This document shows, in pieces, positions 1 to 9,851 of a stretch of 64,000 nt of DNA. The stretch lies in NCBI GenBank assembly GCA_027533425.1, contig JAPZUD010000003.1, positions 129,001-193,000 of the forward strand, written 5' to 3'. The notes below the pieces were generated by a model. That model was not told where the DNA came from and searched no databases. It worked only from the letters and a program-made list of their open reading frames with translations. Positions within the stretch are counted from its first letter, which is position 1. The number at the start of each line of letters is the position of its first letter. The translations under genes were made by a program, and so were the position numbers. Origin of the DNA: Beijerinckiaceae bacterium. Its GTDB lineage: Bacteria > Pseudomonadota > Alphaproteobacteria > Rhizobiales > Beijerinckiaceae.

Positions 1-789
1 CGCCGGCGCCCGTCTGGCGATTTCCACCGCGCGAGGGTCTCCCAGCATGTCATTCTCGTTCCGGGCGATGAGATCCCGCAGGGAGCGGGCTTCGCGGGTC
101 AGCACGGCCACGCGTTGTTTCTCGGAATCGAGCTGCGCCTGCGACACCGAGAGCTGGGATTGCCGGGTTTCAACCAGTCCGGCGAGCCGCGTCCGCTCGA
201 CAGTCAGCCGGTCACGCCGGTCACGCATCTGGTCCACCAGCTCGGCATTCTGCCGACGCAATTCGGAAAGCGTCTTCAGGTCAGCCACAAGGATCAGGGC
301 CTCGTCGCGCATATCCGGCAGCACGCCGCCGAGCAGGATCGCGGCCCGCATCGCCGAAAGCACATCCTCCGGCGCGACAAGCAGAGCCGGCGGTGGCTTG
401 CGGCCGATCCGCTGCATGGCCGCCAGCACTTCGGCCGTCACGCGCTCGCGCGATTGGAGCGAACGGCGCAGGGTCTGTTCCTGCCGCGTCAGCCCGTCGA
501 GCTTCTGCTGCTGTTCGGCGAGCGCCTGTTCCGAGTCCTGGATGCGGCGCGCCACCTCGATCATCGATTGCCGCAGCTTCTGGGCTTCCGTCGAAAGATT
601 CTCGATCTCGTAGGCAAGCCGGCGCTGTTCGAAGCCCGATTTCTCGATCTCTGTCTCGACCCCCCGCAACTGGTCGGCCGACGGCTTCGCCTCGCCGGCC
701 GGCGGAGGCGCCTGCGCGTGCAGGCCGGAGGCAGCCAGCAGTGCCAGCACGCCGGCCATGCCCCTCAGCCTGTTCTGCCCTGTTGCCAC
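1..789 (-). CDS. EnvC-like murein hydrolase activator, 5' part (cut by left edge)
   Basis: The first 263 codons of an exported coiled-coil protein; the gene runs off the left edge, so the expected C-terminal LytM/M23-like domain is outside the window. A GTG start at 789 gives an N-terminus with basic residues (QNRLRG), a hydrophobic stretch and a signal-peptidase-like LHAQA. An internal ATG at 759 would lose the basic part. Residues about 40-130 and 185-250 are heptad-rich helices, and between them lies the stretch KPPPALLVAPEDVLSAMRAA, typical of alphaproteobacterial EnvC/YibP. Members of this family are periplasmic activators of cell-separation amidases. The neighbour rlmH ends 9 bases upstream, the usual order in this class. 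The family call is from recognition, not a search. Confidence 0.8.
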   Translation of the reverse strand, partial: MATGQNRLRGMAGVLALLAASGLHAQAPPPAGEAKPSADQLRGVETEIEKSGFEQRRLAYEIENLSTEAQKLRQSMIEVARRIQDSEQALAEQQQKLDGLTRQEQTLRRSLQSRERVTAEVLAAMQRIGRKPPPALLVAPEDVLSAMRAAILLGGVLPDMRDEALILVADLKTLSELRRQNAELVDQMRDRRDRLTVERTRLAGLVETRQSQLSVSQAQLDSEKQRVAVLTREARSLRDLIARNENDMLGDPRAVEIARRAPA

Positions 790-798
790 GCCTTGCCC

Positions 799-1281
799 CT
801 AGTTCCGGTGATAGGGATGGCCGGACAGGATCGTTCCCGCCCGGTAGATCTGTTCCAGCACCAGCACACGGACAAGCTGGTGCGGCAAGGTCATCGCGCC
901 GAACGCGAGGATCTTCGCGGCCCGTTCGCGCAGGGCCGGGTCAAGCCCGTCAGCGCCGCCGATGACAAAGCTCGCGCCAGGCACACCGGAATCGCGCCAT
1001 TCCCCCAGCAAACCGGCAAACTGGCCGGAATCAAGCCCGGCCCCACGTTCGTCGAACAGAACCAGACGATGGCCCTCGCGGATTTCCGCGGCAAGGGCCC
1101 GCGCTTCTTCCTGCTTGCGATCGAGGTCGCGTCGGGCCGGACTTTCCGGCAGCTCGACCAGCCGCGGCCCGTCCAGCCCGATGCCCCGGCCGAGGCCTTT
1201 CAGCCGCTCGGCATAGCGCATCACGAGGTCACGCTCGGGCCCGGCCTTGAGCCGGCCGATCGCAAGGACATCCAGCTTCAC
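799..1281 (-). CDS. rlmH: 23S rRNA (pseudouridine1915-N3)-methyltransferase RlmH
   Basis: 160-residue SPOUT methyltransferase that methylates pseudouridine 1915 in helix 69 of 23S rRNA. The GTG start at 1281 is chosen because it gives the family's KLDVLAIGRLKAGPE opening and the usual length of about 155-160 residues. A longer reading would run back into rsfS. The C-terminal knot is clear: FVIGGADGL binds S-adenosylmethionine, and the protein ends in the conserved HPYHRN. The stop of rsfS is only 7 bases upstream, so the pair is probably co-transcribed, as in most bacteria. Confidence 0.96.
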   Translation of the reverse strand: MKLDVLAIGRLKAGPERDLVMRYAERLKGLGRGIGLDGPRLVELPESPARRDLDRKQEEARALAAEIREGHRLVLFDERGAGLDSGQFAGLLGEWRDSGVPGASFVIGGADGLDPALRERAAKILAFGAMTLPHQLVRVLVLEQIYRAGTILSGHPYHRN

Positions 1282-1288
1282 GCCGGCC

Positions 1289-1741
1289 CTATTCGGCGGC
1301 GTTGCGGGTCCGGACGACGCGCCGCTTCGGCTTCTCGGCAGGGGCTTCGGCAGCCCCTTCCTGCGGCCGCCCGAGACCCCAGAGCTTCTCGAGATTGTAG
1401 AAGCCGCGGACTTCCGGCCGGAACAGATGGACGATGATATCGCCGGCATCGATCAGCACCCAGTCACAGACCGGCATGCCCTCGATCCGCGGCGGCGGCA
1501 GCCCTCTTTCCTTCAGGGCAAAGGCCACGCGGTCGGCAATGGCGCCGACATGGCGATCCGACCGGCCCGACGCGATGATCATCGCATCCGCCAGCGAGGT
1601 CTTGCCTTCGAGGTCGAGGGAAACGATGTCTTCGGCCTTGGCGTCATCCAGCACAATGCGCAGGGCCTCGACGAGCGAACCGGCAGGCGGGGCAACAGGG
1701 CCCGGGCCGGCTTGGGACGGCGCGGCGGCCGTCCGGTTCAT
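1289..1741 (-). CDS. rsfS: Ribosomal silencing factor RsfS
   Basis: 150-residue RsfS/Iojap protein that binds L14 on the 50S subunit and blocks subunit joining during starvation. The core is residues about 20-125. It contains the conserved GRSDRHVGAIAD segment and the VCDWVLIDAGDIIVHLF strand-helix segment, followed by RGFYNLEKLWG. The first 20 residues (Ala/Pro-rich) and the last 25 (basic, KPKRRVVRTRN) are disordered tails common in alphaproteobacteria. It is followed directly by rlmH. Confidence 0.95.
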   Translation of the reverse strand: MNRTAAAPSQAGPGPVAPPAGSLVEALRIVLDDAKAEDIVSLDLEGKTSLADAMIIASGRSDRHVGAIADRVAFALKERGLPPPRIEGMPVCDWVLIDAGDIIVHLFRPEVRGFYNLEKLWGLGRPQEGAAEAPAEKPKRRVVRTRNAAE

Positions 1742-1810
1742 GGGGGTCGTGATCAGTGTCGCTGTTCCTTCCGGTTGCGCTTCACGATCGCGAATCTAAC
1801 CGCAATGCGG

Positions 1811-1844
1811 AAAAAACACCAGCCATTCCCGCAAACGGGCATGG
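1811..1844 (-). terminator. Probable rho-independent terminator after the DUF1217 gene
   Basis: Read on the minus strand, a stem of CCAT/ATGG plus CCCG/CGGG with one internal mismatch and a TTTG loop is followed after about six bases by six T residues (plus-strand A run at 1811-1816). It lies 76 bases past the stop of the gene starting at 2651, so it would end that transcript before rsfS. Confidence 0.5.
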
Positions 1845-1919
1845 CATCGGCTCACGCGGCATCGCGAGCCGGCAACCCATATGCCGGCAGGAACACGCCA
1901 TCCGGCGGCGGGAAATGGA

Positions 1920-2651
1920 TCAGGCGAACATGCCCAGCAGGCCGTCCGACTGGCTCTGCATGGTCTGCACGTCCTTGAGGACGAGGTACCGCTCGACAAG
2001 CTTGCGCGTGTAGGTGGCGTCTTTCAGCTTTTCCATGTCGAGCTTGTTCTCGAGCGTGACCTTGAGCCGCTCGACCTTGGTGGCGGCTGCAGAACGGGGC
2101 AGGTTCAGCGCCGTCAGGGCCACGTCGAAGAGGACAGGATCGCCGATGATCTCGTAGCCGCTCTTCACCGCGCTGATCTTGCGCTGGAAATACATCGCAT
2201 CCGACACGGCCGGGTTGAGTTCGCCGAGGCTGATCTCGTAGCGGGCGTTCTTGTATTTCTCGATCACGCCATTGATGAAGGTCTGGTCCTTCAGCTTGTC
2301 CGTGCCCTTGGTGAAGAACGCGAAATCGGCGTTGATCGTCCGGTAGCCGGCATTCGTCATGCGGTTGACCAGCGCGGCCGTATCATTGGGGTTGTCGCGC
2401 AGGATCTGCTTGATGCGCGCCGGGTACTGGAGCTGGTCCTCCATGTCATAGGCCGTCAGCGCGAATTTCAGCAGGCGGTAATCCTTGAGGAAATCCTCGG
2501 GCGTGGCCATCGTGCCGACGCGCTCGCGGAAATACTCGATCTCCTTCTCGACCGTGGCACTCTTGGCGAACCGGGCCGTATTCACGGCGACCTTGTCGGC
2601 GCTGAGGCTCTTGAAGAGCGCATAGCCCGAGATGACGTTTCCTGCCAACAT
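1920..2651 (-). CDS. DUF1217 domain protein
   Basis: 243-residue soluble, mostly helical protein with no signal peptide or membrane span. It resembles DUF1217 proteins of Hyphomicrobiales: an N-terminal FRERVGTMATPEDFLKDYRL-type segment, several helical Asp/Asn-rich modules, and a C-terminal KLVERYLVLKDVQTMQSQSD tail. Such proteins are often encoded in or near flagellar loci in rhizobia, and the C-terminal region resembles helices of flagellar rod and hook accessory proteins. No flagellar gene lies within this window, so that link is only suggestive. It sits between nadD and rsfS, which usually adjoin, so it looks like an insertion into a conserved block. A terminator follows it. Confidence 0.7.
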   Translation of the reverse strand: MLAGNVISGYALFKSLSADKVAVNTARFAKSATVEKEIEYFRERVGTMATPEDFLKDYRLLKFALTAYDMEDQLQYPARIKQILRDNPNDTAALVNRMTNAGYRTINADFAFFTKGTDKLKDQTFINGVIEKYKNARYEISLGELNPAVSDAMYFQRKISAVKSGYEIIGDPVLFDVALTALNLPRSAAATKVERLKVTLENKLDMEKLKDATYTRKLVERYLVLKDVQTMQSQSDGLLGMFA

Positions 2652-2755
2652 GCCAATCTATCCTCGATTGGAGACGCGATACTGGCCGGAACCGTGGCAC
2701 GGGCGGAGTTAAAACACCGTTAGCCCTGCCACTTAAGAAATTCTTGAGATGTCGG

Positions 2756-3376
2756 CTAGAATTGCCGCTTCCGCTCCGCCCGGAGCCGCGTCGAGGATTC
2801 ATCCGAACGCCGCCCGTGCAGGAACAGCCAGGCCGGCGGCTTCAGGCCGGCCAGCTGTCCGGCAGCCCGCTCGGCCACGCGGAATGGCGCGAGGCTGCGG
2901 GCCGCCGGGCTGGCCACGGCCCTCAGGGTCGCGCCCGGCCGGTCGATGATCGCCATCGGCACGGAAGCGGCAATGGCCTGCCATTTCTGCCAGCGATGGA
3001 AGCCGGCGAGGTTGTCCGCCCCCATCAGCCAGACGAAGGAGACGCCCCGGCAGCGCTGCCGGAGATAGCGGATCGTCTCCTCGGTGTATCGCGTGCCGAT
3101 GGAAGCCTCGAGCCCGGTCACGACAATGCGGGGATCCGCGCCGATCAGGCGGCTGCAGGCCGCCATCCGCTCCTCCTGCGAAGGCAGACCCCGGACATCT
3201 TTCAGCGGGTTGCCCGGTGTGACGAGCCACCAGACCCGGTCCAGGCGCAATCGCCGCAAAGCGGTTTCCGCCACAAGGAGATGCCCTTCATGCGGCGGAT
3301 TGAAAGAGCCGCCGAACAGGCCGATCCGCTGGCCGATTTCGAAACGAGGCAGGAAACGGGAACGGAAGCGCGTCAA
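2756..3376 (-). CDS. nadD: Nicotinate-nucleotide adenylyltransferase NadD
   Basis: 206-residue enzyme that transfers AMP from ATP to nicotinate mononucleotide in NAD synthesis. The nucleotidyltransferase signature GSFNPPHEGH is at residues 23-32 and the second ATP-binding motif IGTRYT at 93-98. The conserved WLMGADN and FHRW segments follow at about 115-128. It starts two bases after the proA stop and is therefore part of the proB-proA-nadD transcript, a standard alphaproteobacterial order. Confidence 0.96.
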   Translation of the reverse strand: MTRFRSRFLPRFEIGQRIGLFGGSFNPPHEGHLLVAETALRRLRLDRVWWLVTPGNPLKDVRGLPSQEERMAACSRLIGADPRIVVTGLEASIGTRYTEETIRYLRQRCRGVSFVWLMGADNLAGFHRWQKWQAIAASVPMAIIDRPGATLRAVASPAARSLAPFRVAERAAGQLAGLKPPAWLFLHGRRSDESSTRLRAERKRQF

Positions 3377-3377
3377 A

Positions 3378-4673
3378 TCAGGGCCTCACATTCCCCTGTC
3401 CGCGAACAACATATTTGAAGCTCGTGAGCTGCTCGACGCCAACCGGCCCGCGGGCGTGCATCCGCCCGGTGGCGATGCCGATCTCGGCGCCGAAGCCGAA
3501 TTCGCCGCCATCGGCGAACTGCGTCGAGGCATTGTGCAGCACGATCGCCGAATCCACTTCGCGCAGGAAGCGCGTCGCCACACCCTCATCGGCGGTAATG
3601 ATGCAATCCGTATGGTGCGAACCATAGCGCCCGATATGGGCAATCGCCTCGTCGGGCCCGGAAACCACCTTCGCAGCGATGATCGCATCGAGATATTCGG
3701 TCGACCAATCCTCGTCGACGGCGGCGGTCACGCGCGGATCGACGGCCCGGCAGGCTGCGTCGCCGCGCACAGCGCAGCCGGCATCGAGCAAAGCCGAAAC
3801 CAGGGGCGCCAGATGCGTATCCGCCACGGCAGCATCGACCAGCAGCGTCTCGGCCGAACCGCAAACCCCCGTCCGGCGGAGCTTGGCATTGAGCAGAACC
3901 GCCCGCGCCATGGCGAGATCGGCCTTCTCATGCACATAGACATGGTTGTTGCCGTCGAGATGCGCGAAGACCGGCACCCGGGCTTCCTGCTGCACCCGGG
4001 CGACCAGGCTCTTGCCGCCACGCGGCACGATCACGTCGATCGCCCCGTCGAGTCCGGCCAGCATCTGGCCTACTGCCTCGCGATCACCGAACGGAACCAG
4101 CTGCACCGCCGCCTCCGGCACACCTTCGGCCACAAGCCCGCGTTGCATGGCGGCATGGATCGCCAGCGCCGAACGCAGGGCGCCCGAGCCGGTGCGGAGG
4201 ATGACAGCATTGCCCGCCTTCAGGCAGAGCGCGCCGGCATCGGCCGTGACATTCGGGCGGCTCTCGAAAATCACGCCGATCACGCCGAGGGGCGTGCGCA
4301 CCCGCGCGATCCGCAGGCCATTCGGCCGTGTCCATTCCTGGATGACCTCTCCGACCGGATCCGGCAGGGCGGCAATATCCTCGATCGAAACCGCGATTGC
4401 CTCGATCCGCGCCTCGTTCAGCAACAGCCGGTCGAGGAAGGCCGCGCTCTGGCCCTCGGCCGTCGCCTCGGCGCAATCCAGCGCATTCGCCTCGAGGATC
4501 GCAGGGACGGCACCGCGCACGGCAGCAGCCGCCGCGCGCAAGGCCCGCGCCTTCTGCTCCGCCGGCATCAGCCCGAGCAGCCCCGCTGCCTCGCGGGCCT
4601 TGCGGCCCATGGCGCGCATCTCGGCCGTCAGCCGGGCCTTGTCGGCCGGGTTGGGCACATGCCGGTTCATCAT
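3378..4673 (-). CDS. proA: Gamma-glutamyl phosphate reductase ProA
   Basis: 431-residue NADPH-dependent enzyme that reduces gamma-glutamyl phosphate to glutamate semialdehyde, the second step of proline synthesis. The aldehyde-dehydrogenase-type fold shows the catalytic cysteine in [10 protein letters not shown] and the conserved FESRPNV and GSHHTDCII motifs. The start overlaps the proB stop (two tandem ATG codons at 4673 and 4670, the second sharing bases with the TGA), which implies translational coupling. Full family length, no defects seen. Confidence 0.97.
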   Translation of the reverse strand: MMNRHVPNPADKARLTAEMRAMGRKAREAAGLLGLMPAEQKARALRAAAAAVRGAVPAILEANALDCAEATAEGQSAAFLDRLLLNEARIEAIAVSIEDIAALPDPVGEVIQEWTRPNGLRIARVRTPLGVIGVIFESRPNVTADAGALCLKAGNAVILRTGSGALRSALAIHAAMQRGLVAEGVPEAAVQLVPFGDREAVGQMLAGLDGAIDVIVPRGGKSLVARVQQEARVPVFAHLDGNNHVYVHEKADLAMARAVLLNAKLRRTGVCGSAETLLVDAAVADTHLAPLVSALLDAGCAVRGDAACRAVDPRVTAAVDEDWSTEYLDAIIAAKVVSGPDEAIAHIGRYGSHHTDCIITADEGVATRFLREVDSAIVLHNASTQFADGGEFGFGAEIGIATGRMHARGPVGVEQLTSFKYVVRGQGNVRP

Positions 4674-5818
4674 TCGTCTCCGTTGCCCCCCATCGCGCCG
4701 TCGCTCGAGAGCACGAGATCGTCGCGATGGATGATTTCCTTCCGCCCTGCATAGCCGAGAACCGGCTCGATGTCGCGGGTGCCACGGCCGGCGATCCGGA
4801 TGGCATCGACCGCATCATAGGCCACCAGCCCGCGCGCCACCTCTCCCCCGTCAGGCCCACGCACGACAACGCAATCACCCCGCGCGAAGGATCCCTCGAC
4901 GCGATGTACACCGGCCGGCAGCAGGCTTTTCCCGGCCTGGATCGCCTTTGCGGCCCCGTCATCGATCACCAGCATGCCGCGCGGCTCCAGCGTGCCGGCG
5001 ATCCAGCGCTTCCGCGCCGTAACCGGGCTTGAGGGCGAGAGGAACCAGGTGCAGCGGGCGCCCTCCATCACCGCCCTCAACGGGTTGAGGCGCAGGCCAT
5101 TGGCGATCAGCATCGTCGCGCCACCCGCCGTGGCGATCTTCGCGGCCTCGATCTTGGTCATCATGCCGCCGCGCGAGAGTTCCGAGGCGGCACCGCCGGC
5201 CATCGCCTCGATCCGGGCCGTGATGCGCGGCACGACCGGCACGAACTCCGCCTGCGGGTCCTTCTGCGGCGGCGCGGTGAACAGCCCGTCAATGTCTGAA
5301 AGCAGCACGACGCAATCGGCAGAGGCCATGGAGCCGACCCGCGCCGCAAGCCGGTCATTGTCGCCATAGCGGATCTCGGTCGTTGCAACCGTGTCATTCT
5401 CGTTGATCACGGGGATGGCCCGGTGATGCAGCAAGGTGCCAAGCGTCGCGCGGGCATTGAGATAGCGGCGGCGCTCCTCGGTGTCGCCATAGGTCAGCAG
5501 GATCTGCGCCGCCGTAATGCTATGGCGGGCGAGGCTCTCGGCCCAGACGCGGGCCAGTGCGATCTGGCCGACAGCCGCAGCGGCCTGCGCCTCCTCGAGC
5601 TCCAGCGCCGGCTTCTTCAGGCCCAGCACGGTGCGGCCCATCGCGATCGCGCCGGACGAGACAACCAGCACATCCGCGCCGTTGGCATGGAGTGCGGCGA
5701 TATCGTCGGTGAGGGCTTCAAGCCAGGCCTTTTTCAGGCCACCTTTCCGCTCGACAAGGAGCGAAGAGCCCACCTTGATAACAACGCGGCGGAAGCCGGA
5801 GAGCGAGGGCATTGACAA
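4670..5818 (-). CDS. proB: Glutamate 5-kinase ProB with PUA domain
   Basis: 382-residue enzyme phosphorylating glutamate in the first, proline-inhibited step of proline synthesis. Residues about 8-260 form the amino-acid kinase fold ([10 protein letters not shown] for the phosphate loop, [11 protein letters not shown], and NENDTVAT for substrate binding). Residues about 280-365 are the PUA domain that modulates feedback inhibition. It is the first gene of proB-proA-nadD. Its upstream region is shared with the divergent crescentin-like gene at 5971. Confidence 0.97.
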   Translation of the reverse strand: MSMPSLSGFRRVVIKVGSSLLVERKGGLKKAWLEALTDDIAALHANGADVLVVSSGAIAMGRTVLGLKKPALELEEAQAAAAVGQIALARVWAESLARHSITAAQILLTYGDTEERRRYLNARATLGTLLHHRAIPVINENDTVATTEIRYGDNDRLAARVGSMASADCVVLLSDIDGLFTAPPQKDPQAEFVPVVPRITARIEAMAGGAASELSRGGMMTKIEAAKIATAGGATMLIANGLRLNPLRAVMEGARCTWFLSPSSPVTARKRWIAGTLEPRGMLVIDDGAAKAIQAGKSLLPAGVHRVEGSFARGDCVVVRGPDGGEVARGLVAYDAVDAIRIAGRGTRDIEPVLGYAGRKEIIHRDDLVLSSDGAMGGNGDE

Positions 5819-5853
5819 AATTAACGCTTTCTTAACTTTTTCGGGCGCGGCGT

Positions 5854-5898
5854 CACAATCCGGATATAATGCTGGTATGCCATTATCGTCGGATTGTG
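5854..5898. promoter_or_regulatory. 45-base interrupted palindrome with a TATAAT, between proB and the crescentin-like gene
   Basis: CACAATCCG at 5854-5862 is matched exactly, inverted, by CGGATTGTG at 5890-5898. Inside, ATAATG at 5866-5871 pairs with CATTAT at 5881-5886 around a 9-base centre. A consensus TATAAT (5865-5870) lies within the left half and could be a plus-strand -10 element for the gene at 5971, although no good -35 was seen. The symmetry suits an operator for a dimeric repressor. If transcribed, it would fold into a long hairpin. Confidence 0.55.
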
Positions 5899-5970
5899 GG
5901 GATAGCCGAGTTTTGCTAACTAGCAGCCTCTCTGGAAACCTGCCACCCGCCGTTTGCGACAGGATGCGCC

Positions 5971-7413
5971 ATGAATTGGGAATTCCTCAAGATTCACCGT
6001 GAGGGCCGGAACCGCCAGGATCCGACCGCGCAATCCGGCAATGACCGCCAGGCTGCGCAATCCGGTGGCGTGCAGTTGCTGAAACCCTTCGATTCCCGCG
6101 CTCTCGGCACGGCACGCGAGGCTGTGCGCGGCAATCTCGACGAGTTCGAGGCCACGCTGCAGACTGTCTCCCGCCTGCCGGAGCAGTTCCGGCTGGTCAT
6201 GGCGCCGATCGAGAATGCCGTGAACACCATGGCTCTCCTGCGCAACCGGCTGGAAATCGCCGAGGAGAACCTCGCCGCCGAACAGCGTCGTGCCGGCAAT
6301 CTGCTGACCGATTCCGCCCGCCTCGAGGCCGAGCTTGACCGGCTGACCGCCGCGTTGAAGGCGGAGGAAAGCAATGCTTCCGCCCTGCGCGAGAAGAATT
6401 CCGCGGTCGAGACGGCCGTGGCCCAGTTCCGGCAGGACAATGCGGAATTGCTGGCCAAGGTGAACCGCCTCGAGCCGCAGCTGCGCGAACTCACCGCCCT
6501 GCGTGACACGCATGAGAACGAACTCGCCGATCTGCGCCGCGCCAAGGCGCAGGCGGACGACCTGATCGTCGGGTACAAGGCGGAACTGACGGCAGCGGCG
6601 GACGAGATCGCCAACCGCGACAATCTCCATGCCACCCTGCAGCTGGCGCATACCAAGAACCAGGAACGGCTGGACGAGGCGACGAAGTCGATCGCCGAGC
6701 TGGAAGCGGCCCTCAAGCAGACGGAGGACAAGTTCTCCTTCGCCAGCGCCGCACTGGTCCGCGAACGCAACGCCGCCCGCGCGCTCCGCACCGAGAACGA
6801 ACAGCTCTACAAGGAGCGCGACGAAACCAAGAACCAGTTCGAAAGCCAGATCGAAGCGGCCAAGGCCCGCTACGATTTCGTCGAGAAGATGTTGACCGAG
6901 GCCCGCGCCCGCTTCCACGAGGAAACACGGCAGCTCTCGGTCGCCCGCCGCGAGCGCGCCGAGCGCGACCGTGAGATCGGCCGCCTGACCCTGGCGCTCG
7001 AAGCGACCCAGCGCGATGCCACCGAATTGCGCAGCCAGATCGCGGCAGCGAATGAATCCGTCGCGGCGACAAGCCAGCTTCTGGCCTCGGAAATCGAGCA
7101 GCGGCGCAAGCTTGAGCTGGAAATTGACATGATCCGCTCGGAAAACTCGACGCTGCTGCTCAAGCAGAAGACGCTGAGCGATTCCGCCCGGTCGATCGAG
7201 GCCACGGTGGCCGATGCCACGCAGAAATTCCAGGCAAAGGTCTCGCAGCTCAGCGCCGAGAACGAGCAGCTCCGCGCCGCCGTCAACGCGATGCAGAACC
7301 GCGGCGAGAAGACCTACGACGACGAATTCGCCTTCCTGTTCGACCGGAAGGAAGGGGACGGGGCCACCGATCCGAAGGACGGCGGCGACGATAACATCAT
7401 CCCCCTGCGCTGA
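5971..7413 (+). CDS. Crescentin-like intermediate-filament-type coiled-coil protein
   Basis: 480-residue soluble protein, almost wholly coiled coil from about residue 55 to 450, rich in Glu, Ala, Arg and Gln with heptad spacing throughout. It has no signal peptide and no membrane helix. A short basic head ([11 protein letters not shown]) precedes the rod, and a short acidic tail ends in the exact sequence DNIIPLR. Head, rod and tail, together with the length (CreS of Caulobacter is about 460 residues), match crescentin-like cytoskeletal proteins of alphaproteobacteria that set cell curvature or width. Other long coiled-coil scaffold proteins cannot be excluded. A large palindrome lies just upstream. 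Its 3' end overlaps the convergent TetR gene by 17 bases. Confidence 0.6.
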   Translation: MNWEFLKIHREGRNRQDPTAQSGNDRQAAQSGGVQLLKPFDSRALGTAREAVRGNLDEFEATLQTVSRLPEQFRLVMAPIENAVNTMALLRNRLEIAEENLAAEQRRAGNLLTDSARLEAELDRLTAALKAEESNASALREKNSAVETAVAQFRQDNAELLAKVNRLEPQLRELTALRDTHENELADLRRAKAQADDLIVGYKAELTAAADEIANRDNLHATLQLAHTKNQERLDEATKSIAELEAALKQTEDKFSFASAALVRERNAARALRTENEQLYKERDETKNQFESQIEAAKARYDFVEKMLTEARARFHEETRQLSVARRERAERDREIGRLTLALEATQRDATELRSQIAAANESVAATSQLLASEIEQRRKLELEIDMIRSENSTLLLKQKTLSDSARSIEATVADATQKFQAKVSQLSAENEQLRAAVNAMQNRGEKTYDDEFAFLFDRKEGDGATDPKDGGDDNIIPLR

Positions 7414-7987
7414 GCCGGGAGCGCCGCGCGGCCTCGATCACCCGGATCGCCAGCCGCGCGCCGTCCTGCGCATAGCCGGGCTCGTCGTGATAGAGCACCT
7501 GAGCCAGCGCGCCGTCGAGAATGACCACCAATTCGCGCGCATAGGGCTTGGGATCCGGATGCCCGTCCTCGGCCAGCACGCCCTCGAACAGCGCCTCGAC
7601 CGTCTTCTTGAAGCCTGAAACCACAAGGCGAAGCGGGTGATCGCGCCGGTTGCCAAGGCTCGCACCGACGCGCATCACCCCGCATCCGGTGAATTCCGGC
7701 GCGCGCGCCACCCGTTCCAGAACATCGAACACGGCAAGGATCCGCTCATGCGTGCCGATCGACCGACCGAGAATGCTGCGATAGATCGTCAGGATCTCGC
7801 CGGCATAGACGAGATAGCACTCGACGACAAAGTCATCCTTCTTGCGAAAAAACTTATAGAATATTTTCTTCGTGACACCTGCTTCCCGAACAATATCCTC
7901 GACGAGAACTTCATGAATGGATGATTTATTAAAGAGACGTAGCCCGGCAGCAAGAATGCCGGCCCGCGTTGCCTGATCGAAATCCAC
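7397..7987 (-). CDS. TetR/AcrR family transcriptional regulator
   Basis: 196 residues. An N-terminal TetR helix-turn-helix at about 8-55 reads ILAAGLRLFNKSSIHEVLVE, then DIVREAGVTKKIFYKFFRKK. The helical ligand-binding half is variable, so the inducer is unknown. The first third is notably A/T-rich (around 7840-7950) compared with the flanking genes, which may point to separate acquisition. It is convergent with, and overlaps by 17 bases, the crescentin-like gene. Nothing in the sequence identifies its target, but TetR proteins often act on a neighbouring gene. Confidence 0.9.
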   Translation of the reverse strand: MDFDQATRAGILAAGLRLFNKSSIHEVLVEDIVREAGVTKKIFYKFFRKKDDFVVECYLVYAGEILTIYRSILGRSIGTHERILAVFDVLERVARAPEFTGCGVMRVGASLGNRRDHPLRLVVSGFKKTVEALFEGVLAEDGHPDPKPYARELVVILDGALAQVLYHDEPGYAQDGARLAIRVIEAARRSRLSAGG

Positions 7988-8106
7988 TGATACACCGGAA
8001 AAGCATCAAAAAAACAATCCGGAGACCATAACAGAGCACAGGGAGTGCACAAGCCTGTTCCGGCCTTTGCAGGACCGCGGTTCCAAGGCTTCCGCGCTAT
8101 CTGCCC

Positions 8107-9237
<1,131 letters not shown>

Positions 9238-9269
9238 TCAAAGCCCCAGCACGAACGACGGCCGGCCGG

Positions 9270-9803
9270 TCAATGACCGGGGCGGATAGCCCGTGCGGCG
9301 GCTTCGGTCCGGGCGAAATTCACCTTCACCCGGGCGACGGGAATGAAATATTTCGACACCCAGGCCGTGTTCCGCAACGTACCGTCCGATTCCAGCAACA
9401 GGGTGTCCGAGAAGCGCACAATATTCGGCTCGCCCTTCGGGTTGAGATTCACGTCATAGGCGAAATCCGCGCGGTTGCCGGACACCGTCACCAGCGTCTC
9501 GCCGATCACATCCTCGCGCGTGCCGATATAGGTGGTCGGGCTGGTCTTGCGGAACACCCAGGTTTTGGTGTCGCGCTCGCCGTCGGTATAGACGAAATCC
9601 TCGCGCAGCCGCAGAACGCGGCCATCCCAGCGGCCGGTGAGATCCACCCGGAAGCTCCGCGACACACCGTTAATCGCGGTGAACTTCCCGTAGGCATAGG
9701 TCTTGCCCTTGAAAAACCCTTCCAGCGTCAGGTCACGCGCGGCAACCGGGCTCACCTGCAGGGCCGCAAGCCCCAGAGCGAGCGAGAACAATCGTGCGGA
9801 CAT
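9270..9803 (-). CDS. DUF3833 family exported protein
   Basis: 177 residues with a signal peptide (about 1-22, cleaved near PVAARD) and a beta-rich lipocalin-like body. The GKTYAYGKFTAINGVSRSF opening, the RLREDFVYTDGERDTKTW strand pair and the NPKGEPNIVRFSD segment match DUF3833, a family whose biochemical role is unknown. The lipobox cysteine seen in some members is absent. ATG 9803 is preferred because GGAG lies 6 bases before it; ATG 9809 has no room for a ribosome site. It lies between obgE and a GNAT gene on the same strand. Confidence 0.75.
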   Translation of the reverse strand: MSARLFSLALGLAALQVSPVAARDLTLEGFFKGKTYAYGKFTAINGVSRSFRVDLTGRWDGRVLRLREDFVYTDGERDTKTWVFRKTSPTTYIGTREDVIGETLVTVSGNRADFAYDVNLNPKGEPNIVRFSDTLLLESDGTLRNTAWVSKYFIPVARVKVNFARTEAAARAIRPGH

Positions 9804-9851
9804 GGCCATCTCCTTGTGTTGAAGGAGATACGGGCCGGTAGGGCGGGCGGA

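Noticed and set aside
115-1437. 440-codon open frame on the plus strand
   Set aside because: It runs antisense through the EnvC-like gene and rlmH, has no recognisable domain, and is a typical shadow in high-GC DNA.
1781-1794. Palindrome-like TTCACGATCGCGAA upstream of rsfS
   Set aside because: Arms are short with a mismatch, and such sequences are common in GC-rich DNA; not convincing as an operator.
5812-5870. TTGACA (5812-5817) and TATAAT (5865-5870) as one sigma-70 promoter
   Set aside because: The two boxes are 47 bases apart, and TTGACA lies over the proB start codon; only the TATAAT was kept as a possible element.
5890-5903. DnaA-box-like TGTGGGGAT beside the palindrome
   Set aside because: It differs from TGTGGATAA at several positions and no cluster of such boxes or origin genes is nearby.
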